From assembly GCF_013415905.1 (NCBI RefSeq), contig NZ_CP058909.1, forward strand, positions 2,852,001 through 2,916,000: a stretch of DNA of 64,000 nt, in the 5' to 3' direction. A program made the translations under genes and the position numbers. This document shows, piece after piece, positions 17,636-27,123 of the stretch; the stretch's first letter is position 1, and every line of letters begins with the position of its first letter. The DNA is from Halosimplex pelagicum (GTDB lineage: Archaea; Halobacteriota; Halobacteria; Halobacteriales; Haloarculaceae). The notes under the pieces are model-generated. The model saw only the letters and a program-made list of their open reading frames with translations. It made no database searches and had not been told where the DNA came from.

Positions 17636-19537
17636 ATGACAGATCAGGAACTAATATGGCGGATTGCGGGTGGTTCCGGCGACGGTATCGACAGCAACAG
17701 TCGATACTTCGCCAAGGCCCTCATGCGCTCGGGGCTCGACGTATTCACACACCGACACTACCCGTCCCGGATTCGGGGCGGCCACACGTACGTGGAGGTA
17801 CGGGCTACCCCCGACGGGGCGGCCTCGCGCGGGGACGGGTACAACTTCCTCCTCGCGCTCGGTGACAGTTTCGCGCGGAACCCCTCGGAAGAGGCCTACT
17901 ACGGCAACGAGGAACTGAAACCGCTCTCGGAGAACCTCGACGACCTCCGCGAGGGCGGCATCATCGTCTACGACTCGGGGCTCATCGACGACGAGCAGGT
18001 CGCGGAGATCAATCTGGAGGAGCGCGCCGAGGAGAACGGCTGGCACGTCTACCCGGTCGATCTGCGCGGCATCGCGAAGGAACACGGCCGCGAGATCATG
18101 CGCAACAACGCCGGGATCGGCGTCACCGCTGCGCTGCTCGACATGGACACCTCCGAGTACGAGGGGATCATGGACGAGATGTGGAACGACGACATCCTCG
18201 AAGCCAACCTCGCGGTCATCCAGGACGGCTACGAGCGGGCCCAGGAGTTCGACCAGACCCACGACCTGGAGATGCCCGACCACGACGACCCCGACGAGGA
18301 CCAGGCGCTCGTCTCCGGCTCGGACGCCATCGCCTACGGGGCGCTCGACGCCGGCTGCCGGTTCATCGCCGGCTACCCCATGACCCCGTGGACGGACGTG
18401 TTCACGATCATGTCCCAGAACCTGCCGAAGTTCGGCGGGATCTCCGAGCAGGTCGAGGACGAGATCGCCGCCGCGTCGCTGGCCCTGGGCGCCAGCCACG
18501 CCGGCGTCAAGTCGATGTCCGGTTCGTCCGGTGGCGGCTTCGCGCTGATGAGCGAACCGCTCGGGCTCGCGGAGATGTCCGAGACGCCGGTCGTGCTCGT
18601 CGAGGCGATGCGCGCCGGCCCCTCGACCGGGATGCCGACCAAGCCCGAGCAGGCCGACCTCGAACACGTCCTCTACACGAGCCAGGGCGACTCCAGCCGC
18701 GTCGTGCTCGCGCCGGGCGACCAGCAGGAGTGTTACGAGCAGATCCGCACCGCATTCGAGCTGGCCTACGACTACCAGATCCCGTCGATCCTCGTCTACG
18801 ACCAGAAGCTCCAGGGCGAGCTGCGAAACGTCGACGCGAGCTTCTTCGACCGCGAGGCCGACGGCGACCCCGGCTCGGTCGTCACCGAGGAGGAGATCGC
18901 CGAGGCCGCCGAGCACCACGCGGGCAAGTTCAAGCGCTTCCAGTACGACGCCGACGGCGGCAAGGAGGGCGTCAGCCCCCGTTCGGTGCCCGGCCAGAAG
19001 GGCGGGCGCTTCCTCGCGACCGGCAACGAGCACAACGAGGCCGGCCACATCAGCGAGGACCCGACCAACCGCGTCCTGCAGATGGACCGCCGCCTGGGCA
19101 AGCTCGAGAGCATCCGCGAGGAGCTCGACGAGAAGGGCAACCAGACCCACCACGGTCCCGACGAAGCCGAGTACGGGATCATGTGCTGGGGGAGCCACCA
19201 GGGCACCGTCTTCGAGGCGGTCGACCGGCTCAACGACGCCGGCCACTCGGTCAAGGCCATCGGCGTCAGCGACATGATGCCCTACCCCGAGGCGGAGGTC
19301 AGCGAGTTCCTCGAATCGGTCGAGGAGTGTCTCGTCGTCGAGATGAACGCGACCGCGCAGTTCCGCGGGCTCACCCAGAAGGAACTCGGTCGCTTCGGGC
19401 CGAAGCTCTCCAGCCTGCTGAAGTACAACGGCAACCCGTTCGAACCGGCCGAGATCGTCGAGGGCTTCGAGTCCAGCATCGACGGCGAGGAGCTGGCCGT
19501 GAACAACATGAAGTACGTCCCAGCGGCAGGTGACTAA
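17636..19537 (+). CDS. porA: Pyruvate (2-oxoacid):ferredoxin oxidoreductase alpha subunit
   Basis: The 633-residue subunit has an N-terminal gamma-type domain (about 1-190, IAGGSGDGIDS at 8-18 and HYPSRIRGGHTYVEVR) fused to the alpha domain (CRFIAGYPMTPWTDVF, HAGVKSMSGSSGGGFALMSE, EAMRAGPSTGMPTKPEQADL). With PorB it forms the two-subunit haloarchaeal enzyme that converts a 2-oxoacid plus CoA to acyl-CoA, CO2 and reduced ferredoxin without lipoamide. Lengths of about 630 and 312 residues fit the haloarchaeal pyruvate enzyme better than the 2-oxoglutarate paralogue, whose subunits are shorter; that assignment is from memory of the family. porB follows four bases after the stop. Confidence 0.88.
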   Translation: MTDQELIWRIAGGSGDGIDSNSRYFAKALMRSGLDVFTHRHYPSRIRGGHTYVEVRATPDGAASRGDGYNFLLALGDSFARNPSEEAYYGNEELKPLSENLDDLREGGIIVYDSGLIDDEQVAEINLEERAEENGWHVYPVDLRGIAKEHGREIMRNNAGIGVTAALLDMDTSEYEGIMDEMWNDDILEANLAVIQDGYERAQEFDQTHDLEMPDHDDPDEDQALVSGSDAIAYGALDAGCRFIAGYPMTPWTDVFTIMSQNLPKFGGISEQVEDEIAAASLALGASHAGVKSMSGSSGGGFALMSEPLGLAEMSETPVVLVEAMRAGPSTGMPTKPEQADLEHVLYTSQGDSSRVVLAPGDQQECYEQIRTAFELAYDYQIPSILVYDQKLQGELRNVDASFFDREADGDPGSVVTEEEIAEAAEHHAGKFKRFQYDADGGKEGVSPRSVPGQKGGRFLATGNEHNEAGHISEDPTNRVLQMDRRLGKLESIREELDEKGNQTHHGPDEAEYGIMCWGSHQGTVFEAVDRLNDAGHSVKAIGVSDMMPYPEAEVSEFLESVEECLVVEMNATAQFRGLTQKELGRFGPKLSSLLKYNGNPFEPAEIVEGFESSIDGEELAVNNMKYVPAAGD

Positions 19538-19540
19538 CCA

Positions 19541-20479
19541 ATGAGTGCATTCAGCGCGATCGGCGATCCGGAGGAAGCGGAGGAAGACGAGTTCACACCC
19601 GGGATCGAGCCCCAGCCGACGTGGTGTCCGGGCTGTGGCGACTTCGCGGTGAACAACGCCCTGAAGAAGGCGATGGCCAAGCTCGGGAAGAACCCCGACG
19701 AGGTGCTGCTGTGTACGGGGATCGGCTGTTCGGGCAAGCTGAACAGCTACTTCGAGAGCTACGGCTTCCACACCATCCACGGGCGCTCGCTGCCCGTGGC
19801 GCGGGCGGCCAAGCTCGCCAACCCCGGCGTCGAGGTCGTCGCGGCCGGCGGCGACGGCGACGGCTACGGCATCGGCGGGAACCACTTCATGCACACCGCC
19901 CGCGAGAACCACGACATGACCTACATCGTGTTCAACAACGAGATCTTCGGCCTCACCAAGGGCCAGACCTCGCCGACGAGCCCGAAGGGTCACAAGTCCA
20001 AGACCCAGCCCAGCGGGTCGGCCAAGGACCCGGTCCGGCCGCTCTCGCTGTCGCTGGCCTCCGGGGCCTCCTACGTCGCCCGCACGGCGGCGGTCAACCC
20101 CAACCAGGCCGCCGAGATCATCGCGGAGGCGGTCGAACACGACGGGTTCGCCCACATCGACTTCCTCACGCAGTGTCCGACCTGGAACAAGGACGCCCGC
20201 CAGTACGTCCCCTACACGGACGTGCAGGACTCCGACGACTACGACTTCGACGTGACGAACCGTCAGGAGGCCGGCGAGATGATGTACGAGGTCGAGTCGA
20301 AGCTCTACGAGGGCGAGGTGCTCACCGGTCGCTTCTACCGCGACGAGGAGCGCCCCTCCTACGGCCAGGAGAAGCGCTCGACCGGCGAGATGCCCGAGGA
20401 GCCCCTCGCCGAGCGCTACTACGACGACGACGCCGAGTGGGAGCGCTGCGCCGAGCAACTCATCGACAAACACACCTGA
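19541..20479 (+). CDS. porB: Pyruvate (2-oxoacid):ferredoxin oxidoreductase beta subunit
   Basis: A 312-residue thiamine-diphosphate-binding subunit. The cluster-ligand motif WCPGCGDF (about 27-34) and CTGIGCSGK (about 59-67) supply three cysteines of a [4Fe-4S] centre, and a further one lies in FLTQCPTWN. The ThDP/Mg site GGDGDGYGIGGN ends with the required Asn. KGQTSPTSPKG follows, as in all family members. It is translationally linked to porA, with an AGGTGA site in the intervening bases. Downstream there is only a short gap before an Lrp regulator. Confidence 0.9.
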   Translation: MSAFSAIGDPEEAEEDEFTPGIEPQPTWCPGCGDFAVNNALKKAMAKLGKNPDEVLLCTGIGCSGKLNSYFESYGFHTIHGRSLPVARAAKLANPGVEVVAAGGDGDGYGIGGNHFMHTARENHDMTYIVFNNEIFGLTKGQTSPTSPKGHKSKTQPSGSAKDPVRPLSLSLASGASYVARTAAVNPNQAAEIIAEAVEHDGFAHIDFLTQCPTWNKDARQYVPYTDVQDSDDYDFDVTNRQEAGEMMYEVESKLYEGEVLTGRFYRDEERPSYGQEKRSTGEMPEEPLAERYYDDDAEWERCAEQLIDKHT

Positions 20480-20624
20480 TCGGCACCGGGACCGCGTACG
20501 CGGCCCCTACCGAGCGGACGGCCGGGTAATCGGTCGCTACGGCCCCGGGACGGCCAGTTCGTCCCGTTCGCGACGCGTTTGTGGTTTCGGAAGATATTTT
20601 TCGCGCGGTGGCAAATTATGGTGT

Positions 20625-21053
20625 ATGAGCGCCGAATCGACGGAGGAACGCATCCTCTCCGTGCTGGAGGAGGACGCCCAGGCCTCCTACGCCGAGATCG
20701 CGGACCGGGTCGAGGTGTCCAAGCCGACCGTCCGCAAGTACATCCAGCGTCTGGAGGACGAGGAGGTCATCGTCGGCTACTCCGCCGACGTGGACCCGAA
20801 GAAGCTCCCCGGCCAGTCGATCGCCCTGGTCGGCATGGACGTGGACAGCGGCCGCTACGTCGAGGCCGTCCGCGAGTTGAAGGACATCCCCGAGATCGAG
20901 AAGTTGTACACCTCCAGCGGCGACCACATGCTGATGGCCGAGGTGCGCGCCCCCGACGGCGACGCCGTCGGCGACGTGATCGAGTCGACGATCAAGGACA
21001 TCGAGGGCGTCACGGCCGCCCATCCCTCCTTCCTGCAGGAACGGCTGAAGTGA
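20625..21053 (+). CDS. Lrp/AsnC family transcriptional regulator
   Basis: A 142-residue regulator with an N-terminal winged helix (ERILSVLEEDAQASYAEIADRVEVSKPTVRKYIQRLED split over residues 8-46) and a C-terminal RAM ligand-binding domain. Haloarchaeal Lrp proteins respond to amino acids or redox/nutritional state. It follows porB by 145 bases and has its own TATA-like GATATTTTT (about 20591-20599) near -30, so it is a separate leaderless unit. Control of porAB is a guess based on position only. Confidence 0.9.
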   Translation: MSAESTEERILSVLEEDAQASYAEIADRVEVSKPTVRKYIQRLEDEEVIVGYSADVDPKKLPGQSIALVGMDVDSGRYVEAVRELKDIPEIEKLYTSSGDHMLMAEVRAPDGDAVGDVIESTIKDIEGVTAAHPSFLQERLK

Positions 21054-21159
21054 CGGCTGACGGGGTGGACGACCCGGATCCGACCGCCTGCCTCGCGGTG
21101 GTTTCGGCGGGTGAAACCAGTGTGATAGATTTTTACGCGCCGTCCCCCGAGGAGACGGT

Positions 21160-22743
21160 ATGACCGCCCGCCTGGTGCTGGGGACCGGATCGCTGGCGGG
21201 GTCGCTCGTCACGGAGTTGCGCGAGCGGCGCGGCCGGCTGACGGTGCTGGCCGACGACGAGAACGCGGTCCGGACGCTCCGCGAGGAGGGCGTCGTCGCC
21301 GAGGTGGGCGACCCGACTGACGAGGCCGCGCTCCGGGAGTGCCGGCGGCCGGACACGGTCGCCGTGGCGACGGCGGACGCCGCGACGAACGTGGCGGCCG
21401 CGGAGGCCGTCGCCTCGGTCTACCCCGACGCGTTCGTGCTGGCGTACGCGCCCGCCGAGGCCACCGACGACCAGCGGGCGGCGCTGGCGGCGGCGGCGGA
21501 CGACCTAGTCGACGCGCGAGCCGCCGCGACCGACTGGCTCGACGAACGGATCGGCGACGACGGCCTCCGGACGCGGAAGTTGACGGCGACGCTCCGCGAC
21601 GTGGAGGGGCGGCTCGCGATCGTCACGCACGACAACCCCGACCCGGACGCCATCGCCAGCGCGGTCGCGCTGGCGCGGATCGCGGCGGCGACCGGGGTCG
21701 AGGCCGACGTGTGTTACTTCGGGAACATCACCCACCAGGAGAACCGCGCGTTCGTCAACCTGCTGGAGTTCGACCTGCGGCGACTCGACCCGGGGGCGGA
21801 CCTGTCGGAGTACGGCGGCGTCGCGCTGGTCGACCACTCGCGGCCGGGCGTCAACGACGGGCTGGCAGAGGACACGCCGGTCGACATCGTGATCGACCAC
21901 CACCCGCCGCGGTACCCCGTCGAGGCGCGGTTCGTCGACCTGCGCAGCGAGGTGGGCGCGACGAGCACGCTGCTGGTCGACTACCTGCGCAAGCTCGACA
22001 TCACGCCCAGCCGGGAGGTGGCGACGGGGCTGCTGTTCGGGATCCGGGTCGACACCGACGAGTACACGCGCGAGGTGAGCGTCGCGGACTTCGAGGCGAC
22101 GGCCTACCTCGTCCCGCACGCCGACGCGGGGACGCTCGACCGCATCGAGTCGCCGAGCATGAGCGCGGACACGCTGGACACCATCGCGCGAGCGATCAGC
22201 GACCGTCGGCGCCACGGGTCGGCGCTGCTGTCGGGCGTGGGCGAGCTGTCGGACCGCGACGCGCTCGCGCAGGCGGCCGACCGCCTGCTCGACCTGGAGG
22301 ACGTGACGACGACGCTCGTCTACGGCATCAGCGACGGGACCATCTACGTCTCGGCGCGGGCTCGCGGGACGGACCTGGACCTGGGCGAGACGCTCCGGGA
22401 CGCCTTCGGCCAGATCGGTAGCGCCGGCGGCCACGCCGACATGGCGGGCGCGCAGATCTCGCTGGGGCTGCTGGACGCCATCGACGCCGACGACGAGTCG
22501 CTGTCGGAGATCCTCTCGGCGATCGTCACCGACCGCTTCCTCGACGCCATGGGCTCGCGGAGCCACCGGGTGCTGACGGGCGTCTACCCCGACGACTACC
22601 ACGGCACCGGTCCGGGCGAGCCGCTGTCGCTCGACCGCATCGCCGGCGCCGCGGCCCGGGGCGACCGGCCCGGGGACCCCGACGACGGCGGCGACGGCGA
22701 CCCGGACGACGGGAACGCGACCGACGAGGGGACGGACCGGTGA
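21160..22743 (+). CDS. TrkA-N/DHH-DHHA1 phosphoesterase
   Basis: The 527-residue protein joins an N-terminal Rossmann TrkA-N (RCK-N) domain (VLGTGSLAGSLVTEL, residues 6-20) to a DHH phosphoesterase (VTHDNPDPDAIASAVAL, ALVDHSRPG, VIDHHPPR) and a DHHA1 domain with GGHADMAGAQ. The metal-binding DHH motif is intact. Such fusions are common in Halobacteria and are thought to be cyclic-dinucleotide or nano-RNA phosphodiesterases; the true substrate is unknown. The last ~35 residues are an acidic Gly/Asp-rich tail. TATA-like GATTTTTACG lies near -28. A CBS/ParB-like gene follows in the same direction. Confidence 0.9.
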   Translation: MTARLVLGTGSLAGSLVTELRERRGRLTVLADDENAVRTLREEGVVAEVGDPTDEAALRECRRPDTVAVATADAATNVAAAEAVASVYPDAFVLAYAPAEATDDQRAALAAAADDLVDARAAATDWLDERIGDDGLRTRKLTATLRDVEGRLAIVTHDNPDPDAIASAVALARIAAATGVEADVCYFGNITHQENRAFVNLLEFDLRRLDPGADLSEYGGVALVDHSRPGVNDGLAEDTPVDIVIDHHPPRYPVEARFVDLRSEVGATSTLLVDYLRKLDITPSREVATGLLFGIRVDTDEYTREVSVADFEATAYLVPHADAGTLDRIESPSMSADTLDTIARAISDRRRHGSALLSGVGELSDRDALAQAADRLLDLEDVTTTLVYGISDGTIYVSARARGTDLDLGETLRDAFGQIGSAGGHADMAGAQISLGLLDAIDADDESLSEILSAIVTDRFLDAMGSRSHRVLTGVYPDDYHGTGPGEPLSLDRIAGAAARGDRPGDPDDGGDGDPDDGNATDEGTDR

Positions 22744-22843
22744 CGACGACCGGCGCCGAGGGCGAGTCGAGCCGACGGCTGGCGGCGTCGACCCCGGGTC
22801 GGAGCCGGTGTGTTTTTGGGCGACGGACGCCGACTCCCGTGCA

Positions 22844-23635
22844 ATGGTCGAGGAGGGAGCGCTGACGGTGAAAGCCTACATGACTCGCGAGGTCGAAACC
22901 GTGTCGCCGGACGACACGGTGGGTGACGTGGCCGACCGCATCGCCGGGAGCACGGAACACAGCGGGTTCCCGGTCACCGACGGTCGCCACGTCGAGGGGT
23001 TCGTCAGCGCCCGGGACCTGCTGCAACAGCCGGACCACGAGCCCATCTTCAAGGTGATGAGCGACGACCTGCTGGTCGCGCACCCGGAGATGGACATCGA
23101 CGACGCCGCCCGCGTCATCCTCCGGTCGGGCATCCAGAAGCTCCCCGTCGTCGACGACGCGGGCAACCTCGTCGGCATCATCTCCAACGCGGACGTGATC
23201 CGCTCGCAGATCGAGCGCGCGACCCCGGGGAAGGTGGACAATCTGATGCAGACCCTGGAGAACATCCACGGCGTCGCCGTCTCCCAGGACCGCCGCGAGG
23301 TCTCCCTCGCCGAGCTGACGCCGACCCAGGCGAAAGTGTACGCCGACGAACTGGAGGGCCGCCGGTACGAACTCGACCGCGGACTGGCCGAGCCGCTCGT
23401 CGTCATCGACAACGACGGCGACCTGCTGCTGGCCGACGGCCACCACCGCGTCAAGGCCGCCGCCCGCCTCGACATCGCGGAGATGGACGCCTACGTCATC
23501 GTCCTCTCCGAACGCGTGGACCTCGGGATGGCCAAGACCGCCGAGAAGGAGGACCTGTACTCCATCGACGACATCGCGGTCGTCGACTACGCCCATCACC
23601 CGCTGGTCCAGAAGACCAAGCGACTGCAGGACTGA
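22844..23635 (+). CDS. CBS-domain protein with C-terminal ParB-like domain
   Basis: Starting at the ATG at 22844 (a GTG further upstream is possible but unlikely), the 263-residue protein has two CBS domains (about 9-60 and 70-125), which usually bind adenosine ligands, then a ParB/Srx-like nucleotide-binding domain: LAEPLVVIDNDGDLLLADGHH with RVKAA. The DGHHR motif matches the GxxRxxA-like box of ParB-type proteins. It is probably a metabolite-sensing protein; no segregation role is implied as no parA neighbour exists. It lies downstream of the DHH gene. Confidence 0.85.
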   Translation: MVEEGALTVKAYMTREVETVSPDDTVGDVADRIAGSTEHSGFPVTDGRHVEGFVSARDLLQQPDHEPIFKVMSDDLLVAHPEMDIDDAARVILRSGIQKLPVVDDAGNLVGIISNADVIRSQIERATPGKVDNLMQTLENIHGVAVSQDRREVSLAELTPTQAKVYADELEGRRYELDRGLAEPLVVIDNDGDLLLADGHHRVKAAARLDIAEMDAYVIVLSERVDLGMAKTAEKEDLYSIDDIAVVDYAHHPLVQKTKRLQD

Positions 23636-23665
23636 CCTTCGACGACGGTTTCGCCGCTTCCCGGC

Positions 23666-24625
23666 TCACTCCCGTTCGTACTCCGCCACGTTCGTCTCCC
23701 CGTCGAGCCACAGGTGGAGCGCGTCGCCGTCGAGTCGCACGTCGACCCGGACGCGGACGGGGTCCTCGGATTCGAGGTCGGCGCGACCGATCCCGCAGAA
23801 CGGGAGGGTGACGTAGGGGCGCCGACGGATCTCCTCGTCGTGGTCGTGGTGGAAGGCGACGACGGCGGGGTGGTCGACGACGCAGGCGCCCGTGGGCATC
23901 TCGAAAGAGAGTCCGCACTGTCGGCAGTCGAACGTCGCGAGAACCGCACCGTCGGGCAGGTCGGGTTCGATCTGGGTGGCCATCGTCGGGTCTTCAGCGG
24001 GGAGCGTCGCTTCGATGGGGCCCCAGCAGTTGGGACAGACGCCCGCGCGTGCCCGCTGTACCTCCTGTCGCGTCTCGATCGTCATGATCTCGACGAGCTC
24101 GTCGGGCGAGTGAGCGGCGGCGACGGTCGGCGGGAGGATCGTCGCGGCGAACCGGTGGTGGTCGGGACAGCGCAGGCGGAAGTACTGGTCCTCGTAGATG
24201 CCTTCGAGCGCGCGCTCGCAGTCCGGATACGGGCACTCGTAGCTCGTCGCGCCGCGGACCTCCTCGCTCGTGTCGCTGTATCGTCCGGACTCGACGGCGC
24301 CGACGATCTCCAGGCCGGCGTTGAGCAGGTAGTACTCCTCGCCGTCCTTCGCGACCAGCGGACCGCGGAGTTTCTCCAGGTGATAGGTGAAGTTGCCCGC
24401 GTCCTCGACGCCGACCGCTCGCCGGAGTTCCGCGAAGCTCATCCCCGACCACTGCCAGTTCGAGTACCGCTCGGCGGCGAGTTCCCGGAGGATCGACAGC
24501 CGCGTCTCGTCGGCCAGCAACTCGAACACCGCGGTCGGCTCGACGGCACCGCCGGCCGCCCCGTCCGTCGCCCCACCCGCTTCACCCGGACCGTCCGCGC
24601 GCCCGGAGCCGCTTCCCTCGGCCAT
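23666..24625 (-). CDS. ArsR-type HTH regulator with zinc-ribbon domains
   Basis: The start at 24625 gives 319 residues. After a disordered Gly/Ala-rich leader, a winged helix begins at about residue 30 (VFELLADETRLSILREL ... FTYHLEKLRG). The rest holds cysteine clusters: CPYPDCERAL and LRCPDHHRF, then CPNCWGP and FDCRQCGLSF, which look like two zinc-binding knuckles. This architecture is a frequent haloarchaeal regulator type without a characterised role. It is divergent from the ABC exporter operon that begins at 24734, which it could control. Confidence 0.85.
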   Translation of the reverse strand: MAEGSGSGRADGPGEAGGATDGAAGGAVEPTAVFELLADETRLSILRELAAERYSNWQWSGMSFAELRRAVGVEDAGNFTYHLEKLRGPLVAKDGEEYYLLNAGLEIVGAVESGRYSDTSEEVRGATSYECPYPDCERALEGIYEDQYFRLRCPDHHRFAATILPPTVAAAHSPDELVEIMTIETRQEVQRARAGVCPNCWGPIEATLPAEDPTMATQIEPDLPDGAVLATFDCRQCGLSFEMPTGACVVDHPAVVAFHHDHDEEIRRRPYVTLPFCGIGRADLESEDPVRVRVDVRLDGDALHLWLDGETNVAEYERE

Positions 24626-24699
24626 ACGCCTCGTTCCCCGGCCGCCGGAAAAACGGTTACGTCCTGTCGGATCCCAAACTGAACGGCCGTGCAGGAAAT

Positions 24700-24708
24700 G
24701 GTTATGGG
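24700..24708 (+). promoter_or_regulatory. TATA box of the ABC exporter operon
   Basis: GGTTATGGG lies 26-34 bases before the ATG at 24734, in the short divergent gap shared with the HTH regulator. It supports a leaderless ABC transcript. Confidence 0.55.
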
Positions 24709-24733
24709 CTGACACCGACTACGCGCTATCACG

Positions 24734-25879
24734 ATGACGACGGCACCTGAACGGGTCTCCGACGATCGCGAGGGGGGCGCCGAGCGCGACGACGCGTCGA
24801 CCGACGCCGACCCTGCCCTCTCGGTTCGCGGGCTCTCCAAGACGTTCGGCGGCGGCGACGAGGCGGTCCGGGCGGTCGACGGCGTGAGCCTCGACGTGGA
24901 GCCGGGCACGGTCGTGGGCGTCCTCGGGCCGAACGGCGCCGGAAAGACGACGCTCATCAAGTCGATACTGGGGCTCGTGGTCGCCGACGAGGGCGACGTG
25001 CGCGTGGCCGGCGTCGACGTGTACGACGACCCGCGGCCGGCCTACGCCCGCGTCGGCGCGATGCTCGAAGGCGCCCGCAACGTCTACTGGCGGCTCACCG
25101 TCCGGGAGAACCTGGAGTACTTCGCGGCCATCGGCGGCGAGTCGCCGCCCGCGGTCCGCGACCGCCACGACGCCCTGCTCGAACAGCTCTCGCTGACCGA
25201 GAAGGCCGACACGCCCGTCAACGACCTCTCGCGGGGGCAGAAACAGAAGGTCTCGCTGGCCTGCGCGCTTGCGCGGGACGTCGAGGTGGCCTTCCTCGAC
25301 GAGCCGACGCTCGGGCTGGACGTGGAGTCGTCGGTCGACCTCCGGCGGGAGATCCGCCGACTCGCCGACCAGGAGGACATGACGATCGTCCTCTCCAGTC
25401 ACGACATGGACGTGGTCCAGGAGGTCTGCGACCGCGTCGTCATCATGAACGAGGGCGAGGTCATCGCCGACGACGCCGTCGCGGACCTCATCGAGCTGTT
25501 CCGCACGTTCGCCTACCGGGTGGTCGTCGGCCGTGCCGAGGTCGCCGCCGGGGCCGGCGCGACCCCTCGCGAAGGGACAGTCGCCGAAGTCCTCGACGAC
25601 GACACCCGCGAGCGACTCCGCGAGACCTACGGGGTCGAGACCTTCGAGTCCCGGGGCGACCGGACGGCCTTCGAGGTGTCGCTGGGCGACCCGGAACGGT
25701 TCTACGACCTCATGGACGCGCTGCGGGCCGCGGGCCTGACCGTCCACGCGGTCGAGTCCGTCGACCCCGACCTGGAGGAGGTCTTCCTCGAACTCACCGG
25801 CGGCGACGGGTCGTCCCCCACGAGCGCCGCCGACCGGCCGGACCGGGCGGTCAGCGCAGAGGGGGGTGACCGGCCGTGA
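24734..25879 (+). CDS. ABC-2 type exporter, ATP-binding protein
   Basis: A 381-residue ATPase. Walker A is GPNGAGKTTLIKS (about 60-72), the signature loop LSRGQKQKVSLA, Walker B VAFLDEPTLGLD, and the switch histidine is in LSSHDMD. An extra C-terminal domain (about 255-360) like that of DrrA/NatA-type subunits follows, then an acidic tail. It pairs with the permease whose GTG overlaps its stop. The exported substrate is unknown. Confidence 0.92.
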   Translation: MTTAPERVSDDREGGAERDDASTDADPALSVRGLSKTFGGGDEAVRAVDGVSLDVEPGTVVGVLGPNGAGKTTLIKSILGLVVADEGDVRVAGVDVYDDPRPAYARVGAMLEGARNVYWRLTVRENLEYFAAIGGESPPAVRDRHDALLEQLSLTEKADTPVNDLSRGQKQKVSLACALARDVEVAFLDEPTLGLDVESSVDLRREIRRLADQEDMTIVLSSHDMDVVQEVCDRVVIMNEGEVIADDAVADLIELFRTFAYRVVVGRAEVAAGAGATPREGTVAEVLDDDTRERLRETYGVETFESRGDRTAFEVSLGDPERFYDLMDALRAAGLTVHAVESVDPDLEEVFLELTGGDGSSPTSAADRPDRAVSAEGGDRP

Positions 25880-26727
25880 GTACCGGGAGGGCCGATTCGG
25901 GCGAGTCGGCCACCGGAGACCGTCGGGTGAGAGGCGGCGAACGGGAGCGCGCCACCGCGACACTGGGGACGCTGCTGTGGGCACAGCTGAAAAAGCGGCT
26001 GCTGCTCATGTACCGCTATCCGCTGAACACCCTGACGGGGCTGGCGATGAACTTCATCTTCTTCGGGATGGTCTTCTTCGGCGGCCGCGCGGTGGCGGGG
26101 CAGGCGCTGACCGACAGCCTCGGCGGCATCATCGTCGGCTACTTCCTCTGGAGCATGGCGCTGGGGGCGTTCTCCGGTGTGGCCCAGAGCGTCACCAAGG
26201 AGTCCGAGTGGGGGACGCTCGAACAGCTGTACATGTCCCCGTTCGGCTACGGCAAAGTGATGATCGCGGGCGTCGTCGTGGCCCTCTTCGAAACCCTCGC
26301 CTGGGGCGGTGCGACGCTGGCCTTCATGCTCGCGGTCACCGGCGAGTCGCTGTACCTGCCGGTCGTCACCGTCCTCGTCCTGACGGTGTTCGCCGTCGCG
26401 CCGGCCGTCGGCCTCGGCTTCTTCTTCGGCGGCCTCGCGCTGCTGTACAAGCGCGTCGAGAACATCTTCAACGTCATGCAGTTCGTCCTCATCGGGCTCA
26501 TCGCGGCACCCGGCGTCGGCGTGGTCTGGGTCCGCCTGCTCCCCATCTCCCAGGGGAGCTACCTGCTCACCCGGTCGATGCAGGAGGGGCTCCGCCTCTG
26601 GGAACTACCCCCGGCCGAACTCGGGCTGCTGGTCGGCGCGGCCGTCGTCTACTTCGCCCTGGGCTACGGCGCCTTCCAGTGGATGGGATCGCGGGCCCGC
26701 CGGCAGGGCCTGATGGGCCACTACTGA
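25876..26727 (+). CDS. ABC-2 type exporter, permease
   Basis: A 283-residue ABC2_membrane family protein with six hydrophobic helices after a cytoplasmic leader of about 35 residues. The family feature EWGTLEQLYMSPFGYGKVM lies in the first third. The GTG start overlaps the TGA of the ATPase gene (GTGA), so the two are coupled. Together they form a simple two-component exporter (one ATPase, one permease). Confidence 0.9.
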   Translation: MSTGRADSGESATGDRRVRGGERERATATLGTLLWAQLKKRLLLMYRYPLNTLTGLAMNFIFFGMVFFGGRAVAGQALTDSLGGIIVGYFLWSMALGAFSGVAQSVTKESEWGTLEQLYMSPFGYGKVMIAGVVVALFETLAWGGATLAFMLAVTGESLYLPVVTVLVLTVFAVAPAVGLGFFFGGLALLYKRVENIFNVMQFVLIGLIAAPGVGVVWVRLLPISQGSYLLTRSMQEGLRLWELPPAELGLLVGAAVVYFALGYGAFQWMGSRARRQGLMGHY

Positions 26728-27123
26728 GCGCCGCGGCGGGCCGCCAGCCGTCGCTTCGCTCCCGTCGCGGCGGTAATCGGAGATTACGGCCCGGAACGCG
26801 AGGGCGCTCGCCGCCGGCACGCTCCGCTGACTGCCGCCGTTCGGCGTCGCAGTCCGCAACCACGCCTGAGCAACCGGTACGGAACCGTACGCGTCCGCCC
26901 AGCGAACCGCAGGAACCGTTTTCACGGTAGCCGGGTCTTACCCGACAATGTCGCAGACTGCCGTCGCTGACCGGTCGCGTCCGTGCGAGCTCTCTCCTTC
27001 GACCGCAGCGACCCCCGACCGGCCCGCATCGACTCCGAACGTGACCTCCGTCTCGGTCAGGACGGCGGCCCTGCGTCGGAAGTACACCGGCGATACCGTC
27101 GGAGTAAGCCGGTCGTACGGGGG
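26728..27123. other. 396-base stretch with short palindromes and a doubtful small ORF
   Basis: The first half has GC-rich near-palindromes, including the haloarchaeal motif CCGTCGCTTCGCTCCCGTCGCGGCGG around 26748-26773 (described by position). The second half holds a 60-codon open frame (26948-27130) with ATG 22 bases after a GTTTTCAC box; its product is Ser/Thr/Arg-rich and lacks acidic bias. It overlaps the next gene's start by seven bases and could be a leader ORF, but nothing proves translation. Confidence 0.5.

Noticed and set aside
17651-20473. 940-codon minus-strand open frame across porAB
   Set aside because: It is the antisense shadow of two certain genes; GC-rich third positions keep the reverse frame open. 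Its translation is Val/Leu/Arg-rich with no domain.
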